Under the pieces are notes generated by a model, which was given only the letters and a program-made list of their open reading frames with translations, made no database searches and was not told the origin of the DNA. Position numbers and translations under genes: made by a program. A DNA stretch of 64,000 nucleotides from Bemisia tabaci (lineage: Eukaryota > Arthropoda > Insecta > Hemiptera > Aleyrodidae): contig NC_092802.1 in the NCBI RefSeq assembly GCF_918797505.1, positions 11,179,480-11,243,479 of the forward strand. The letters run 5' to 3'. Shown here one piece after another: positions 46,101 through 57,392 of the stretch. Numbering within the stretch: the stretch's first letter is position 1; each line of letters starts with the position of its first letter.

Positions 46101-48763
46101 TCCGGTCAGCGACTTCGAGACTGATGCGTTGCCATTTACAGATTTTAATGCCGAATAAAAAGTCTCAGGTTTCATGAAATGGACTATAGTCTACTATGTC
46201 TAAGAAGAGTGCTGTGTGAGCATTTAGACATTGCCACATTTCCATCGATAAAAGACAAATTTTCTAGCGGGGACTTACAAACATTCTTCTTGAAATTTTT
46301 CAAAGAATTTTACGTGCAATTTGATCCAAAGTACCTGAACAGTAGAAGAGAAGTATTGATCAAATTCCTTAAAAATTAATATTTTATCAGCATAAACTTT
46401 GCGATGTCTAAATATTCATCGAAGCTCCCGCACTTCCACTGAGCTCTGCTATTGGTAGAAGCCCTTTGGATACAAAAGTTTCCTTAAACTTTATGAGAGT
46501 TTTCTTTTACAATGGAATCTTTTTTTAGGAAAAAGAAAGCCTTCATCTTTCAAAGTTTTCATGAATACATGTAACTTCCCATTGCATGAGAGCTTCAAAA
46601 TTGCCAGCAATTACGGGCTTACGTGCTACAGATCTTAGGTAGATTATGTATTGAAAGCGTTACTTAGTGGTTGGTCTCCCTCAAAATGTTACTTAAAATA
46701 AGAATTTGCAAAACCAAAAGATGCTTTTGAAGCTTTGTTGTCCACAGACAGCAACAGATTCATTCTTTTTTTTTTTTTTTTTTTTTTTTTATTAGTATCA
46801 AGCGAGCTTTCACAATGAAAATATACACTTTGTTTCTAAAGAATAAGTAAAAGTGAAAATACAAACAACCGAGAAGTTTGTAACTTATCTAAGTGCAAAA
46901 ACTATAAAAAAATATAAGATTATTGGTTCAAACCGAGGGGCTGGCCAGTTCCCACGGCTTCATCCTTTTGAGGCGTCTGAGCTCATTGGAATTGTCTAAA
47001 AGTTGTATTGCCTCAATATCAGGGTGTCGATGGAGACGTTTCTTGTAGTTTGTTGCAACCTTTGTAATAAATTGCGAGACAGTCTCCATCCCTAGGTCTC
47101 TATGAATATCAGAATTCCTTTCGTACCATCGTGCTCCGACTATCTGTCTCAGAACACGATTTTGTACTCTCTGTATAATTTCTAAGTTGGACCGTGCTGC
47201 ACACCCCCAGATTTGAGCTCCATATGCCCATGTGGGTCTCAGAGATTCATTCTGCATTTAAATTTCATTGACTAAATTAATGATGACAATAAAAAATATA
47301 CCTGAGCATACTCTTTTCGATACAGTTCCAATATCTCCTTGGCGATGTCGGAGCTCCTACCATGCATCAACTTGGTTACCTGCTGCCTATACTTTGACAT
47401 TATTAACTCGATGGCATTTTGATGGTCTTCCAAAGCTGCACGGAGCTCAGCGTTTTCCATCTGCAGTGCTCGCAGAACTTTGTTTTCCTTCTGAATTTCA
47501 GCGACTAGAGCAGCGTGAGGCCGACCACTACTTTCACTCAATTCGTTCAGGTCCTCGGTGTACTGTTGAAAGGAAATGCGGAAAAATTATTTATTATTGA
47601 CAAACCTCCATTATAAAGGGTTTACTTACATCGTCACCTTCCGGGCAAAGTATCACAAGCGCCATGCGACGTTTAAAAATTTCCGCCGCCATTTTATTTC
47701 TTTACAGAGAAATTTCTGGTTGAATTTGTCTGAAAATTTCACTGAATTTTATTGGCAGCACAAAGAAAATTCAGTGAAAGTTTTGGACAGCTTCGTTGAA
47801 CAATTTCTCTGTAAAAAATTAAAATGGCGGCGGAAATTTTTAAACGACGCATGGCGCTTGTGATACTTTGCCCGGAAGGTGACGACATATGATTTTGAGA
47901 CAGTGATTTCTGGAGAAGATAAAACATGGATTTTTTTTAGCATTTTCACACTGAGATTTTGAAAAATGTCTAGCCTCGGAAATAGAGACTTGAGGGTCTG
48001 GTTATAAGGAATTTGAGGTTGGTAAAGTTATTGAAAATCCTTTTTTTTCTATGTTTTTGGACGATAATAAAAGATGATACCTGCAACATAATGTTATGCT
48101 CGAGAAAAGCAAGGATGCAGCAAGTTCTTTGCTTTCCCATTGCTGTCCACTTACAACTTACAGCAGGCATAATAGTTTATTCGCATCATAGAGCGCACTT
48201 TACTACTTTCGTCATGAAAAGTAATTTGCTAGTAGTAGTGCACTTAGACATTTTCTCCTCAAAACAGAATGAATTTGATGGTTTCCTTCACAAAAAGTGG
48301 CACACTCTTACGAAGAAATGATACTGAAGTTTCAAAAAGAAAAATCTTGAATGCCATCTGCCTTCACATTTCTCCTGTAATCCGCCAAGTGGACACTTTT
48401 TGCTTTCTTGTTGAAAAGTTTCCGTTCCAAAACAAGTGACGATTAGGAGAAGTAATTGCAGATTGATGTTCCATCTCTTCAACTCATCACCAGGACCAGA
48501 ATATTTGGCTGAATAGATGAATTTCATGAAAATATAACCCACAAAATGCTTCATATGGTCTCGGCAGATGATACAAAAAATATATAGACCTTTAGAATAA
48601 CACCTAATTCAATTGCATTATTATGTACCTGTTTCATGGCATCAATCTGCTTGTACACAGTTTGAGTTTGAGACAGAAGATGATCAGCTGCTGAATCGTG
48701 TTCTTTCAAACGATTTGAGAGGCGTTTAGCATCTAATAAAATCTGCTTCAGTGTGACAGACAT
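43190..48763 (-). CDS. FGFR1OP2: FGFR1OP2/SIKE family coiled-coil protein (STRIPAK component)
   Basis: Minus-strand exons 48763-48629, 47562-47302, 45345-45205 and 43504-43190 are all in frame (135, 261, 141 and 315 nt), giving 283 residues. The N-terminus MSVTLKQILLDAKRLSNRLK and the block LEDHQNAIELIMSKYRQQ match the conserved family pattern, as does VENQGLRELL further on. Most of the protein is predicted coiled coil. Members (human FGFR1OP2 and SIKE1, fly Fgop2) bridge striatin-PP2A complexes. After GLRELLSISRKCG the C-terminus is an acidic/proline-rich extension ending ETGDADDEW, longer than the human tails and rich in E, P, A and T. A 5' UTR intron is likely, with acceptor TTTTCAG near 48788 and donor near 49569. 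The introns contain foldbacks and a jockey-like retrotransposon fragment. Confidence 0.9.
44472..44708. mobile_element. 237-bp foldback MITE, FGFR1OP2 intron 3
   Basis: TTGAAATTAATGGACAAAAG at the left faces CTTTGTCTATAAATTTCAA at the right. Inner pairs include ATCCTATTGGTGGAA/TTTCAACCAATAGGAC. No frame. Confidence 0.7.
45512..46184. mobile_element. 673-bp long foldback with TA flanks, FGFR1OP2 intron 2
   Basis: The arms run nearly the whole length: GTCCATTTCATGAAACCTGA at the left against TCAGGTTTCATGAAATGGAC at the right. They continue through GCATCAGTCTCG, CACCCTCTTTTGTT, GGCACCCTTCATCCCT and TAATGAGCCCT, each answered on the right. TA lies on each side (45510-45511 and 46185-46186), as for Tc1/mariner-type insertions. 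The loop region near 45820-45870 includes GCGGCGAATCGCGG. No transposase. Confidence 0.85.
46766..47242 (-). mobile_element. 5'-truncated jockey-like LINE fragment
   Basis: On the minus strand, codons down to the stop at 46928 encode LRPTWAYGAQIWGCAA, then IIQRVQNRVLRQIVGARWY, RNSDIHRDLGM and a basic tail. This resembles the C-terminal end of jockey-type reverse transcriptase ORFs (RPTWAYG.QIWG, RNSDIHRDL). It ends in a 25-nt A tail (T at 46766-46790 on +). The direct repeat AGATTCATTC flanks it at 46756-46765 and 47243-47252, a target-site duplication. The insert is only about 480 bp, so reverse transcription stopped early. It sits 60 bp beyond the donor of FGFR1OP2 exon 2. Confidence 0.9.
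47632..47884. mobile_element. 253-bp foldback just upstream of FGFR1OP2 exon 2
   Basis: Arm CGTCACCTTCCGGGCAAAGT with ATCACAAGCGCCATGCG and AAATTTCCGCCGCCATTTTA is matched closely on the right (TAAAATGGCGGCGGAAATTT, ACTTTGCCCGGAAGGTGACG). Near the centre the arms diverge. It lies in intron 1, 70 bp upstream of the exon 2 acceptor. Confidence 0.85.
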
Positions 48764-50306
48764 GATTCATCAGTTTTAACCCCAGGAGCTGAAAACAGAG
48801 AAAATGTCGAATAAATTTTAACGCTCATTGTTCCCTTAAAATAGGAATACGTAAACTACATCCTTTAAGAACTGACACCTGGGTGACTTCCATTTCTGAC
48901 TCTAAATACACAACCAAGATCTTTCGGAAAGTAGCCTCTATTGTCAATCGGTACCCTTGGATAATCTTTAGACTCGGACAATGTAAGTAGTTTTAGGTAC
49001 TCAATCTGAATTCATTCTCTGCTGCTCTCCAGGCAGAAAAATTCTCTCAGACTAGAGACAAATTTAGCAATGACAGCATAGAGAAGAAGAGGGGTAAAAG
49101 GATAGTGCCATCTTTTACTGGAATAGACTGTTTTCCTTTGATTTGGAATGAGTGATTGGAAACGAGTGAGGGTGAAGGATCAGTTATCGTGTACTGGCTG
49201 ATGGTATGCAATTTAATGATGGGGTGAGATTTTAATGATGTCATCTTTGTCAAGCTAACAAGAAATGAAAGAATCTGTGAGTATCCAATGAATCTAATTT
49301 TGTTCCCATTTAACAGTTAGGATCACAGGTGGTCCTTTGCAAAGTGCGCTTTCACCACCACTAATGAGACGGTTATGAGAAGTCAGAAATATGTTTCTGA
49401 GGAATGACATTTTGATAACTGAGGTGAAAGATGCCTTCAAGTTAAGCAGTGATATGAAGGGAAGTGAAATATAGTGCAAATTTTACTAAGTATTTAGGGA
49501 ATAAGATGAGAATGTATGGTTAAATCTTCATGAACATCACAGATGAAAGGGGAATGATCAGATACACACCTGTTATGACTTGGATTCCGTCCAAATTACA
49601 GAAAAATTCCAGACACTTGATCAAGAACATGCGAACAGACGAAATTGATTAAAATTGTGAATTTTCTGTGTAAAGTCTACCACGCAAAAACACACTATTT
49701 ACAGCGATTGCACGAAGCACGATTATTATGATTTGATTAGAGACCAAAATTTGATTACGAGAGCTATCTAGTGACGTATTTCCAAAACAATCAGCTGATA
49801 ACAGTATTCCTTGTCGAACAACTGAAACACTGACGATTCCTTGCCGAATTTTGGAATACTGCTTTGGACTGGGAAAGTTGCACAGACTAATCTGTGGAAA
49901 GTTGTTTTGATTGAGAGGTTAAAAATTGAAAACTCTTTCTCAGTGATAAGGAAATTTAGAAGCCGAACTTGCTTCTTATGTGCTATTATTCACTTTTTTC
50001 AATAATAATTTAAAGATCCATCAGTTTATCAAAGTTTTCGCTTACAAATCAATGTTTTCATCCTCTCTTAATTTACAATTCTCATCTTAGAACCTGTCAG
50101 TGTGACCACATGGGATGATCTCGTGTCTTGACTAGCATTATACGTCGGCATATGCCTCAATCTTTATTCTTTTTTATAGACTACCTTTATTTTTAAATTT
50201 TCCGCCATAATTTTTCTACTAAGTCTTCCATAACGCACTTCCATCAAGATTTATCGTAAGTAATGCCTGTTTGAATGACGTAGCAACACTCTGAGGATAC
50301 TACACG
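48764..50306. promoter_or_regulatory. Divergent intergenic/promoter region FGFR1OP2 / RWDD1
   Basis: About 1.5 kb between two start codons facing apart. It includes the likely FGFR1OP2 5' UTR intron (about 48790-49569) and its upstream exon. The RWDD1 5' UTR precedes 50307. No repeat or other gene is evident. Confidence 0.45.
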
Positions 50307-53300
50307 ATGGATTACGCTGCAGAGCAACAGAATGAAGTCGAAGCACTTGAATCCATCTACTTCGGAGAAATGGAAGGTAATGATCCCCCGATTTTTTTTT
50401 TTCTCTCACTGTAACTATTGCAAACAGAAAGTAAGAAGCGTAAGGAATCGGCATATTACAAGTTGTGTTGCAGCCGCTACTCTTTAGCAATGTGAAGGGT
50501 TCTTGAAAAGTTAAGAATTTCTGAAAATTGAGGGAAGTATGCATAAGCTTGAAAAGTCAGTGAATTTTGCTGTGGAACTCTAAAGTATTTTCCTCTATCT
50601 ATAACATCATTTGTTCCAATTACAAGATTTTGTTCTGCAAATAGGTTTTGAAAAGAATTATTTTGATGAATTTCATGCTAAGAAGATTATCCAACAGTAA
50701 GGAGAAGCTTAGGAAATTTTACGTCCCAAACCCCCGTAAATTCAAGAAATATCATGTTCTTAAATCCTGGAAAGTCAGAGAATTTTATATCACAAAGCCA
50801 CGAAATGTTAGAGAACTTTTTTCTAAAAATACTTGTCACCCTGTTAAAAGGCGACTAGAACGGAGGAAAGAAAAGAAGAGAAAAATTTCACATTGGAGAA
50901 TCGCACCATTCCACATAAATTTATATGGTAACCAATGAGCTAACTGGTGTTTGATGCATTCAGTTTGATGTGATTTTATCTCCTCTTTTCCTTCACTCAC
51001 TAGTTGCAATACCCATATCACTTGATCTAAGTAGAGCCTTTAAAAAGGCAAGTTCTTTTCAGTCTTTAAGTGCACTAGACAATTTTATTTTCATCCTTTT
51101 GTTGCAGTATTGTCTGTTGAACCTTATACGTTTTTGATACCGATCAAATCTGATGAATACGATCCTGAAACAAATTCAGGACTCTTTTGCTCCCTAAAAT
51201 TTGAGTATACACCGAACTACCCAGAGGAAGTACCTGTATTTACGTTTAATGAAACCATTGGTTTGGAAGAAGATGATGAAGAAAGACTCATGGAGCACTT
51301 ACAAGAACAGGTATCTCTAACACTAAGAATGATCAATAAAGCAGAACATTTATTTCTCAAATGAGACAACAAACGGCTGATCATGAAGCATGTCTTGTCT
51401 CCAGAAGAGTCTGATTTAGTGTGATAGGGATTACCACATGACTGAAAAATTTGTGCTCTGCGCCAAGTATTGAATATTTTTTTTTTTTTCAAAATTTTCA
51501 AGGAATGCTGATTTTTAGGACTGCCGATGCTGGAAAAAGGCAAAAAAAAGTGTTCATGAAATACGCAGTGAATGCTGAATTTGGGGTTTTTCAACCCTCC
51601 TCCAGCGGGCCTGCAAGACGGAGGGGAGGATAAGTTTAAGTTTCTAGTTTTCAGGGTGAAGTAATTTATGTACAGTTGAGAATATTGTTCCCTCAACTTT
51701 CTTCAAGCTCACAAAAGGAAAAAATCAACTATGTTTCTGAGTCCCAATCATTCTCTCTCACCCTCAAGTCAACATTGAGTTCACACCAAATAAGTTTACA
51801 CATTTCTACCTAGAATGTGATAGATGATTGGCACTAAAAGTAGGTACCAGAATCATGATGGCAGATCTTCTGTCTCATGCTGAAAATGCAACTTAATTAC
51901 TTTATGACAAGGAAGTGTGCCAAAAGTAAAACTGAATACTATAGTCAATCCCTCTTTGCTACAGTTTCTGACAATTTGGAGGTAAAATGAAAAATATGCA
52001 ATAATTCCATATTTTTGGCTATTACTTGCACTAAATTTTTAAAGTTCGTATTATTTCTTGCCTGTGCTTAATTTTATCAGATGAAGTACATGGGGAGTGC
52101 AATTTATACTTAACCGAAGTTTGCCCATCAAGCTTGATTCCATTGGCGGATCCAGCAAATTGGCAACACGATTTTTCTCCATTTAAACCTATGGAAATGT
52201 ATCGATTCTTGGAGGGGCCAGGTGCCCCGACAAGAATCGATTATTTAACATATGGTGAAATGGAGGGAATCCGATGTTGCCAAATTGCTGGATCCGCCCC
52301 TGCTTGATTCAACTGAAATTAGTAGATTACTCACTTTACTCTCCTCTTGAAAGTGATTGAAATGTTAAAGTGATGGGCTGCCCCTTCCGATGTAACTTTA
52401 ATGTAAAATGTCGTGAGTGGTTTTTTATGCGGACGGGAGAAATCCGATTTCAGAATTGCAGCAAGTTGTGGAATGTATTCGCACATTTTTGAACTTGAAA
52501 ACAAATTGCTATCAAAAACTTAACTCTATTTCAGGCTCAAGAAAACTTAGGCACTGTCATGGTCTTTACCCTAGTATCAGCAGCTCAAGAATGGCTAAAC
52601 TTACAATCAGACGAGAAGAAGAAAGCAGCAGAAGAGGAAGAGGAGAAGAGATTACTAGCAGAGGAAGAGGCCGAAAAGGTATGCCATAGGAAAAGTTTTG
52701 TTTATATTCTCAACCCTTATTTAAATTCTATTATTCATACATTCTCTCTACCTTCTTTATCCATAGAGAAAAATAAAGAGGTTTTTGCATTTCGGGCATC
52801 TTGGATTTCCTTGATGACTCAGGTAGGCACAGACGCTTTTTTGTCATCAATTTTCTTGAAAATGGTGTGGTTTTTTAAAAAAATTTATAAAGTGTAAAAA
52901 ACGCATTTTGATTTGAGCCAAGCAAAAAGAAAAGTGGGCGTTATGGTCCGTTTTTCATACCTACTTTGAATTTCGGATGAATTAATTTTGGATCTCAGAT
53001 TCTGGGGGATACTAATCCATTTTGTAGCTTTGCACAACAATCATTAAGTGCCAAATATTTTTTCAAAATTTTAAATTTTAGGGAATCAGTTATTCAAAAA
53101 AAGAAAGAGCTATCGAAAATTTGCACAATCCTGACACAGAGAAAATATTCAGTTTTTAAAAACCCTAGTATATGCCAAATATTTTTTAAAAATTTTACAT
53201 TTTAGGGAATCAGTCAAATATTCAAGAAAAGAAAGAACTATTGAAAATAGACGCTATTAGTGCAACGTCACAGAAAAGCGATATATATCGATTTTTTCGC

Positions 53301-54633
53301 ACTGGTAGCATTGAAAGAGGTTATGCCAATGTTATTGTTTGGATCCAATTCGATATAATGGAGAATCCCTATGATGACATCGCCACTAATAGCGTCTATT
53401 TGCACAATCCTGACCCAGAGAAAATATTCAATTTTCAAAAATCCCCGTTACGAATTCATAACGCTATGCCAAATTTGTATGAGCTATTATCAATAGCATT
53501 GTCTTGCTTATTTATCATAGTATTAGTCAGTTACTTATTATTTTAAAAGACATTCAGCAACATAGGCTATTGATGCTATGTTATATTACCTATGTAGATC
53601 TAAGGGGTGTCTAGCATCAGAATTTGCCAAATTCTACCAGGATTTGAGGAAAAATTGATGGTAAAAGTATAAAATCAGTATTTAGCAGTCAAAAATCAGG
53701 AAAAATCAATATTTCCCGAAATGAAAAAAAACTAGACCCCCAGATCTATATTTGCCTAGTCATTCCAATCTGCTAAATGCGGACACAAGAGCCTCCTATT
53801 CAATATCCACTTGAAATGTTCTGAATTTAAATACACTTGTTAATTAACTGGTCAGTTTTCCTCCGATTTTACCCATGGAAAGCTATTCACTTGGCTGCAT
53901 CTCTTGAGTGCCACTGATGGCAGACCCAAGCTAAAATGTTTAACTTTTCTCAATAGTGTACTCTGTACACTAATGGAAGGGAGGCTTTATTCAGCGTTGT
54001 ATGCCCATGCGTAAAACATTGTGTACTCCTCACCATGAAAAATGGTCCACTATTTAAGAGTTGAAATGCAGTTTGGCTTATTTTATCGCCCTCCTGACAT
54101 AAGGACTCAACTACATTTCACACGAACCCTGTAGTCCATTGAACTCAATGCTTTTTCAGGTTCATCTCTATGCTTAGTTACGCCCTTATGATAGCCAAGC
54201 GATTTTAAAAATCTTGGATCAACAGAGCCGGTCAACCCTGATAAATTAGATTGTGCCAGTCTTTTAACTTCACCCCTCTGTTGACAATTTTCATGGCAAG
54301 GGTTACGAACACAGTGCCGTCTCAATAAGGAATAATGAATACTTGGTTTTTGATTTACAGAAACGATTTGAAGGTACGCGTGTGACAATAGAGTCTTTCA
54401 AATTATGGAAGGAAAAGTTTGACCTGGAGATGCAATCGGTCAAAAAGAGCACCGTCAAAGACACGGGTGGCAAACTTACCGGAAAAGAATTATTCATGAC
54501 AGATAAGTCACTCAACGAATCGGACCTCAAATTCCTAGAGGAAGGCGATGCTGTGAAGGTAGACGAAGCTCTTTTCCAAGAACTAGACGAGCTTGACGTT
54601 AATGATGATGAGCTGAATGAGCTAAGCGACTGA
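50307..54633 (+). CDS. RWDD1: RWD domain-containing protein 1
   Basis: Exons 50307-50376, 51108-51310, 52535-52678 and 54361-54633 join in frame to 229 residues, slightly shorter than human RWDD1. The RWD fold begins MDYAAEQQNEVEALESIYFG and includes SLKFEYTPNYPEEVPVF, the diagnostic YPxxxP region. Next comes a charged helix (SDEKKKAAEEEEEKRLLAEE), then KRFEGTRVTIESFKLWKEKF and an acidic tail ending DELNELSD. RWDD1 (DFRP2) is a cytosolic partner that stabilises the GTPase DRG2 and is linked to translation. The KRFEGTRVT segment resembles the DRG-contacting part of DFRP proteins. Introns 2 and 3 contain a hAT-type MITE and other repeats. Confidence 0.94.
52141..52302. mobile_element. 162-bp hAT-type MITE in RWDD1 intron 2
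   Basis: The right end reads, in complement, CAGGGGCGGATCC, and the left end is CATTGGCGGATCC. The arms continue AGCAAATTGGCAAC on both sides. The 8-bp direct repeat CTTGATTC lies at 52133-52140 and 52303-52310. The centre has a second symmetric block (CGATTCTTG...CAAGAATCG). Termini beginning CAGGGGCGGATCC with 8-bp duplications are typical of hAT elements. Confidence 0.9.
52970..53510. repeat. Direct repeats, one copy split by a MITE
   Basis: GGGAATCAG followed by a run such as AAAGAAAGAGCTATCGAAAA and TTGCACAATCCTGAC occurs near 53081 and again from 53204, about 123 bp apart. The second copy is interrupted at 53249-53397. A further, uninterrupted relative is in EB1 intron 2 at about 35160-35400, including CAAATTCATAACGCTATGC. 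Non-coding family. Confidence 0.7.
53249..53397. mobile_element. 149-bp foldback inserted in a repeat (AT target duplication)
   Basis: The termini AGACGCTATTAGTG and CACTAATAGCGTCT are exact complements. The host repeat reads GAAAAT before and ATTTGCAC after it, while the uninterrupted copy reads GAAAATTTGCAC. Removing the element plus one AT restores the empty site exactly. Confidence 0.85.
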
Positions 54634-56560
54634 AAATTCTGTGATAAATTTAGTGCTTCGAAACATGAGTTTGTAATGAGTTCTGATTCATTCTAGTATT
54701 ATCTGATCCAAGCATAAACTGAATCTGCCTCAATCTCCTGAACTCCAAAGCAGCTAAGTGTCAATATTGGTGTTTTGAATATCGGCAAACAACTATGCTT
54801 TACTTAAAAATTTTCCTGTTTAGGTTCTGAATATTGACAATTGGACGTATTTCTGCCAAACGGAACCACACTAAGATATGAGCCCTAAGACCCATGAGGT
54901 CACAACCGTAACAGGGCTCTCGTCATAATGCACATAATTCCATGTGGCACAAATACGTCCAATTAAAACACAAAACTGCGTGTCCATTCATGTATCATTG
55001 CAATGTTTCAAAATTTCCACTCCTATTTTATTTTTTTGATGAGAAGTAAGCCAATTCTATAGCTTGAGATGTATACATAATATTCTGCTAACAAGGCTCC
55101 TAAAGGCTTATTTTCATAATTTATCTCTGAGATCAAAAGGTTCCCACCTTTCATTGATATTCAAAACCAAATTTTCCCTTAGTCCTAAATTTTTAAGTGT
55201 TTAGGTTTCATAAACTTTTATTTTAAATGTAGGGTTCGTAGAAAATTTACTTGAGCAAAGCCATCAATGTTACAATTTACAGAAGTCACCTCATTTTTTT
55301 CCTACTGAGTTTATCACATAATGCATTATGTATGTAATAAATTGTATTAAGCTCTCTTTTCGAAAATGTTGTTAAGCTACTTTCTGCATTTGTGGTGAAA
55401 TTTAAGACTTCAATGCATTGCTCAAGGGACAAAAATTATAAATAAATTCCAGATTTTTATGAAAAAAGAAAGTTAGTTGGCCTTAGCTGTGAGTTTAATG
55501 AATATTTTTTTGATTTGCATTGAAAATATGAAACTATACTCTATCGTTTTTTTTTTTTTTTTAAAGAAAACTAGAGAAGAGAGTTTGTTGGTACCATTGA
55601 TTCAGTTTTTCACAATGGAAATTAAAATTTCCAAACTAATGGTATTGCCTGCACTTAAGCAGCGTAAGTACCTTCTATCTGATAAATAAATTTTGAAAAT
55701 CTACCAATTTCTTACAGCTCGTGTCCTTTGCAATTAGAAAATAAAGATGAATGAAACATGAAATACAGACCATGTACCCATCGAAAATGTGCTTCTGTAC
55801 TTTGTTTCAGTTACAATATGAATTTTCACTTGTACATATGTGGAAAATTTGTAAATTACAGTTACAGATGATTTTTTTACTTGATCGACTTTTTCTTGTA
55901 ATTTTCTCAGCAGGCTTAATTGAACAGATATCATTTCCAAGGGCCCAAGCGTCAAAATCCAGGTTCCGAGAAGCTTTCAAAGAAAGTTCTAAAAAAATAA
56001 ACAAATATCAAATCTCCAAATTTACCGCTTGGTGTGCGCTCAATTTTCTGAGCCCAGATAATGTATGTGTTCAAAGAGTACTCATTGAATTGTGGCTTGA
56101 GAGATTGAACGCTTGTGAAGCAGCACACTCAGTGTCCCGTTTTTCTGTAGACTTGGATTCCGGCGGTTGGGCCTTTAAGGATCAATCGGTTCAATCATTT
56201 AATTACTGTGTCGGTCCTCTAGACAAGACAAGACTCAAATCGAATGTACTAATGGTTATTTAGGTGATCAAAGAACCCAAGACATCTCCTCAGTGATCAA
56301 CAAGAAGTCAATTCTTCAGCCCAATCAGGGTATGACAAAAAAAAAAGGAGTTTTGACAACTCATTAATCACATAACTTCATTTAACCTTAGGCTTGGCTT
56401 ATCTTGTAGATAAGCATAAAATTTCAGCAATTAAGTGGCTGAAATATGCTAAAAATAATGCAAAATATTAAACTGAAGGATAGATTTTGTAAAAATTCAA
56501 CAATGACCAGAATTTCCTAAAAATTCTGATTCTTTTTCTGGATATTTAGAACGCCTTCAT
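54634..56560. other. RWDD1 3' flank, no gene supported
   Basis: It contains several AATAAA hexamers (for example 55336-55341), any of which could end the RWDD1 transcript. The longest frame, 170 codons at 55751-56263, has no recognisable domain, and its first third reads through AT-rich sequence, so I do not call it a gene. Confidence 0.4.
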
Positions 56561-56736
56561 CAGGGTTGCCACAGTCAGGCAAAACGGGAAATGTCAGGGA
56601 ATTTAAAAAATTCAGGGAAAATGACAAAAATGTCAGGGAAAATTTGTTAAATCACCTACATTTGCTTTCTAGTATGATTTTGAGCACATCTTCAGTTGTC
56701 AGGGAATTTCATTTTCTAAATTCTGTGGCAACCCTG
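56561..56736. mobile_element. 176-bp MITE, CAGGGTTGCCACAG termini
   Basis: The left end CAGGGTTGCCACAG and the right end CTGTGGCAACCCTG are exact complements. The direct repeat CTTCAT flanks it (56555-56560 and 56737-56742). Its interior has several TCAGGGAA motifs. Similar CCCTGAC-rich fragments occur near 14800-15010 and 26510. Confidence 0.85.
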
Positions 56737-56963
56737 CTTCATGCAGCTCACACACAAATATATTAGGCAAAAATGAATAAAAACAAACATTTCCATTTCA
56801 TAACGAAGTTTTTACATTTATTTACAAAGAAGAAAACGAGTTCCTTAACATTATCTTAACATTATCTTAAAACATAGGCACTTATGATATGACACTAGTA
56901 TTAAGTCTACAGGACAACAACTGAGACTACATTGTATGGTTTTATCATTTCACAGGATGGATT

Positions 56964-57337
56964 ATTATTACCTGGATATTATTTTTTCGTTCGGTTTTTC
57001 TTGATTTCTGAGTTAGGCTATGTACATTTCAGAATTTTCCTCCTTCTTCAGGCCAAAATTTTGATAGTTGTCTAGCACTCTTGCATTGTGCTTGTCGATG
57101 GTATGAGAGACACATTAAAATATTAAAATATCTCAATAATAAATAATTTATTTTCTTATACGTCTCCGATTTATCAATATTTTAATGTGTCTCTCATACC
57201 GCCGAACACGCACAAGGAAAGAATGCCAAACAACTATCAAAATTTTGGCCTGAAGAAGGAAGAAAATTCCGAAATGTACACAGCCTAACTCAGAAATCAA
57301 GAACAACCAGACGAAAAAATAATATTCAGGTAATAAT
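56964..57337. mobile_element. 374-bp foldback with long arms
   Basis: Arms of about 160 bp begin ATTATTACCTGGATATTATT and end with the complement AATAATATTCAGGTAATAAT. The pairing runs through TTCAGGCCAAAATTTTGATA and ATGAGAGACACATTAAAATA. A 12-bp direct repeat, TGAGACTACATT, lies at 56922-56933 and 57337-57348, but 30 extra bases separate the left copy from the arm. Confidence 0.85.
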
Positions 57338-57392
57338 GAGACTACATTCTTGTTAAGTAAGGGAAATCATGGCCGAAGAGCTTATCAACATG

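Noticed and set aside
51217..51696. 159-codon minus-strand open frame
   Set aside because: It is antisense to RWDD1 exon 2 and continues into intron sequence; no domain or splice support.
55751..56263. 170-codon plus-strand open frame after RWDD1
   Set aside because: Composition is irregular, no motif is recognised, and part of it resembles repeat sequence (GGGCCCAAGCGTCAAAATCC is similar to 57430-57450).
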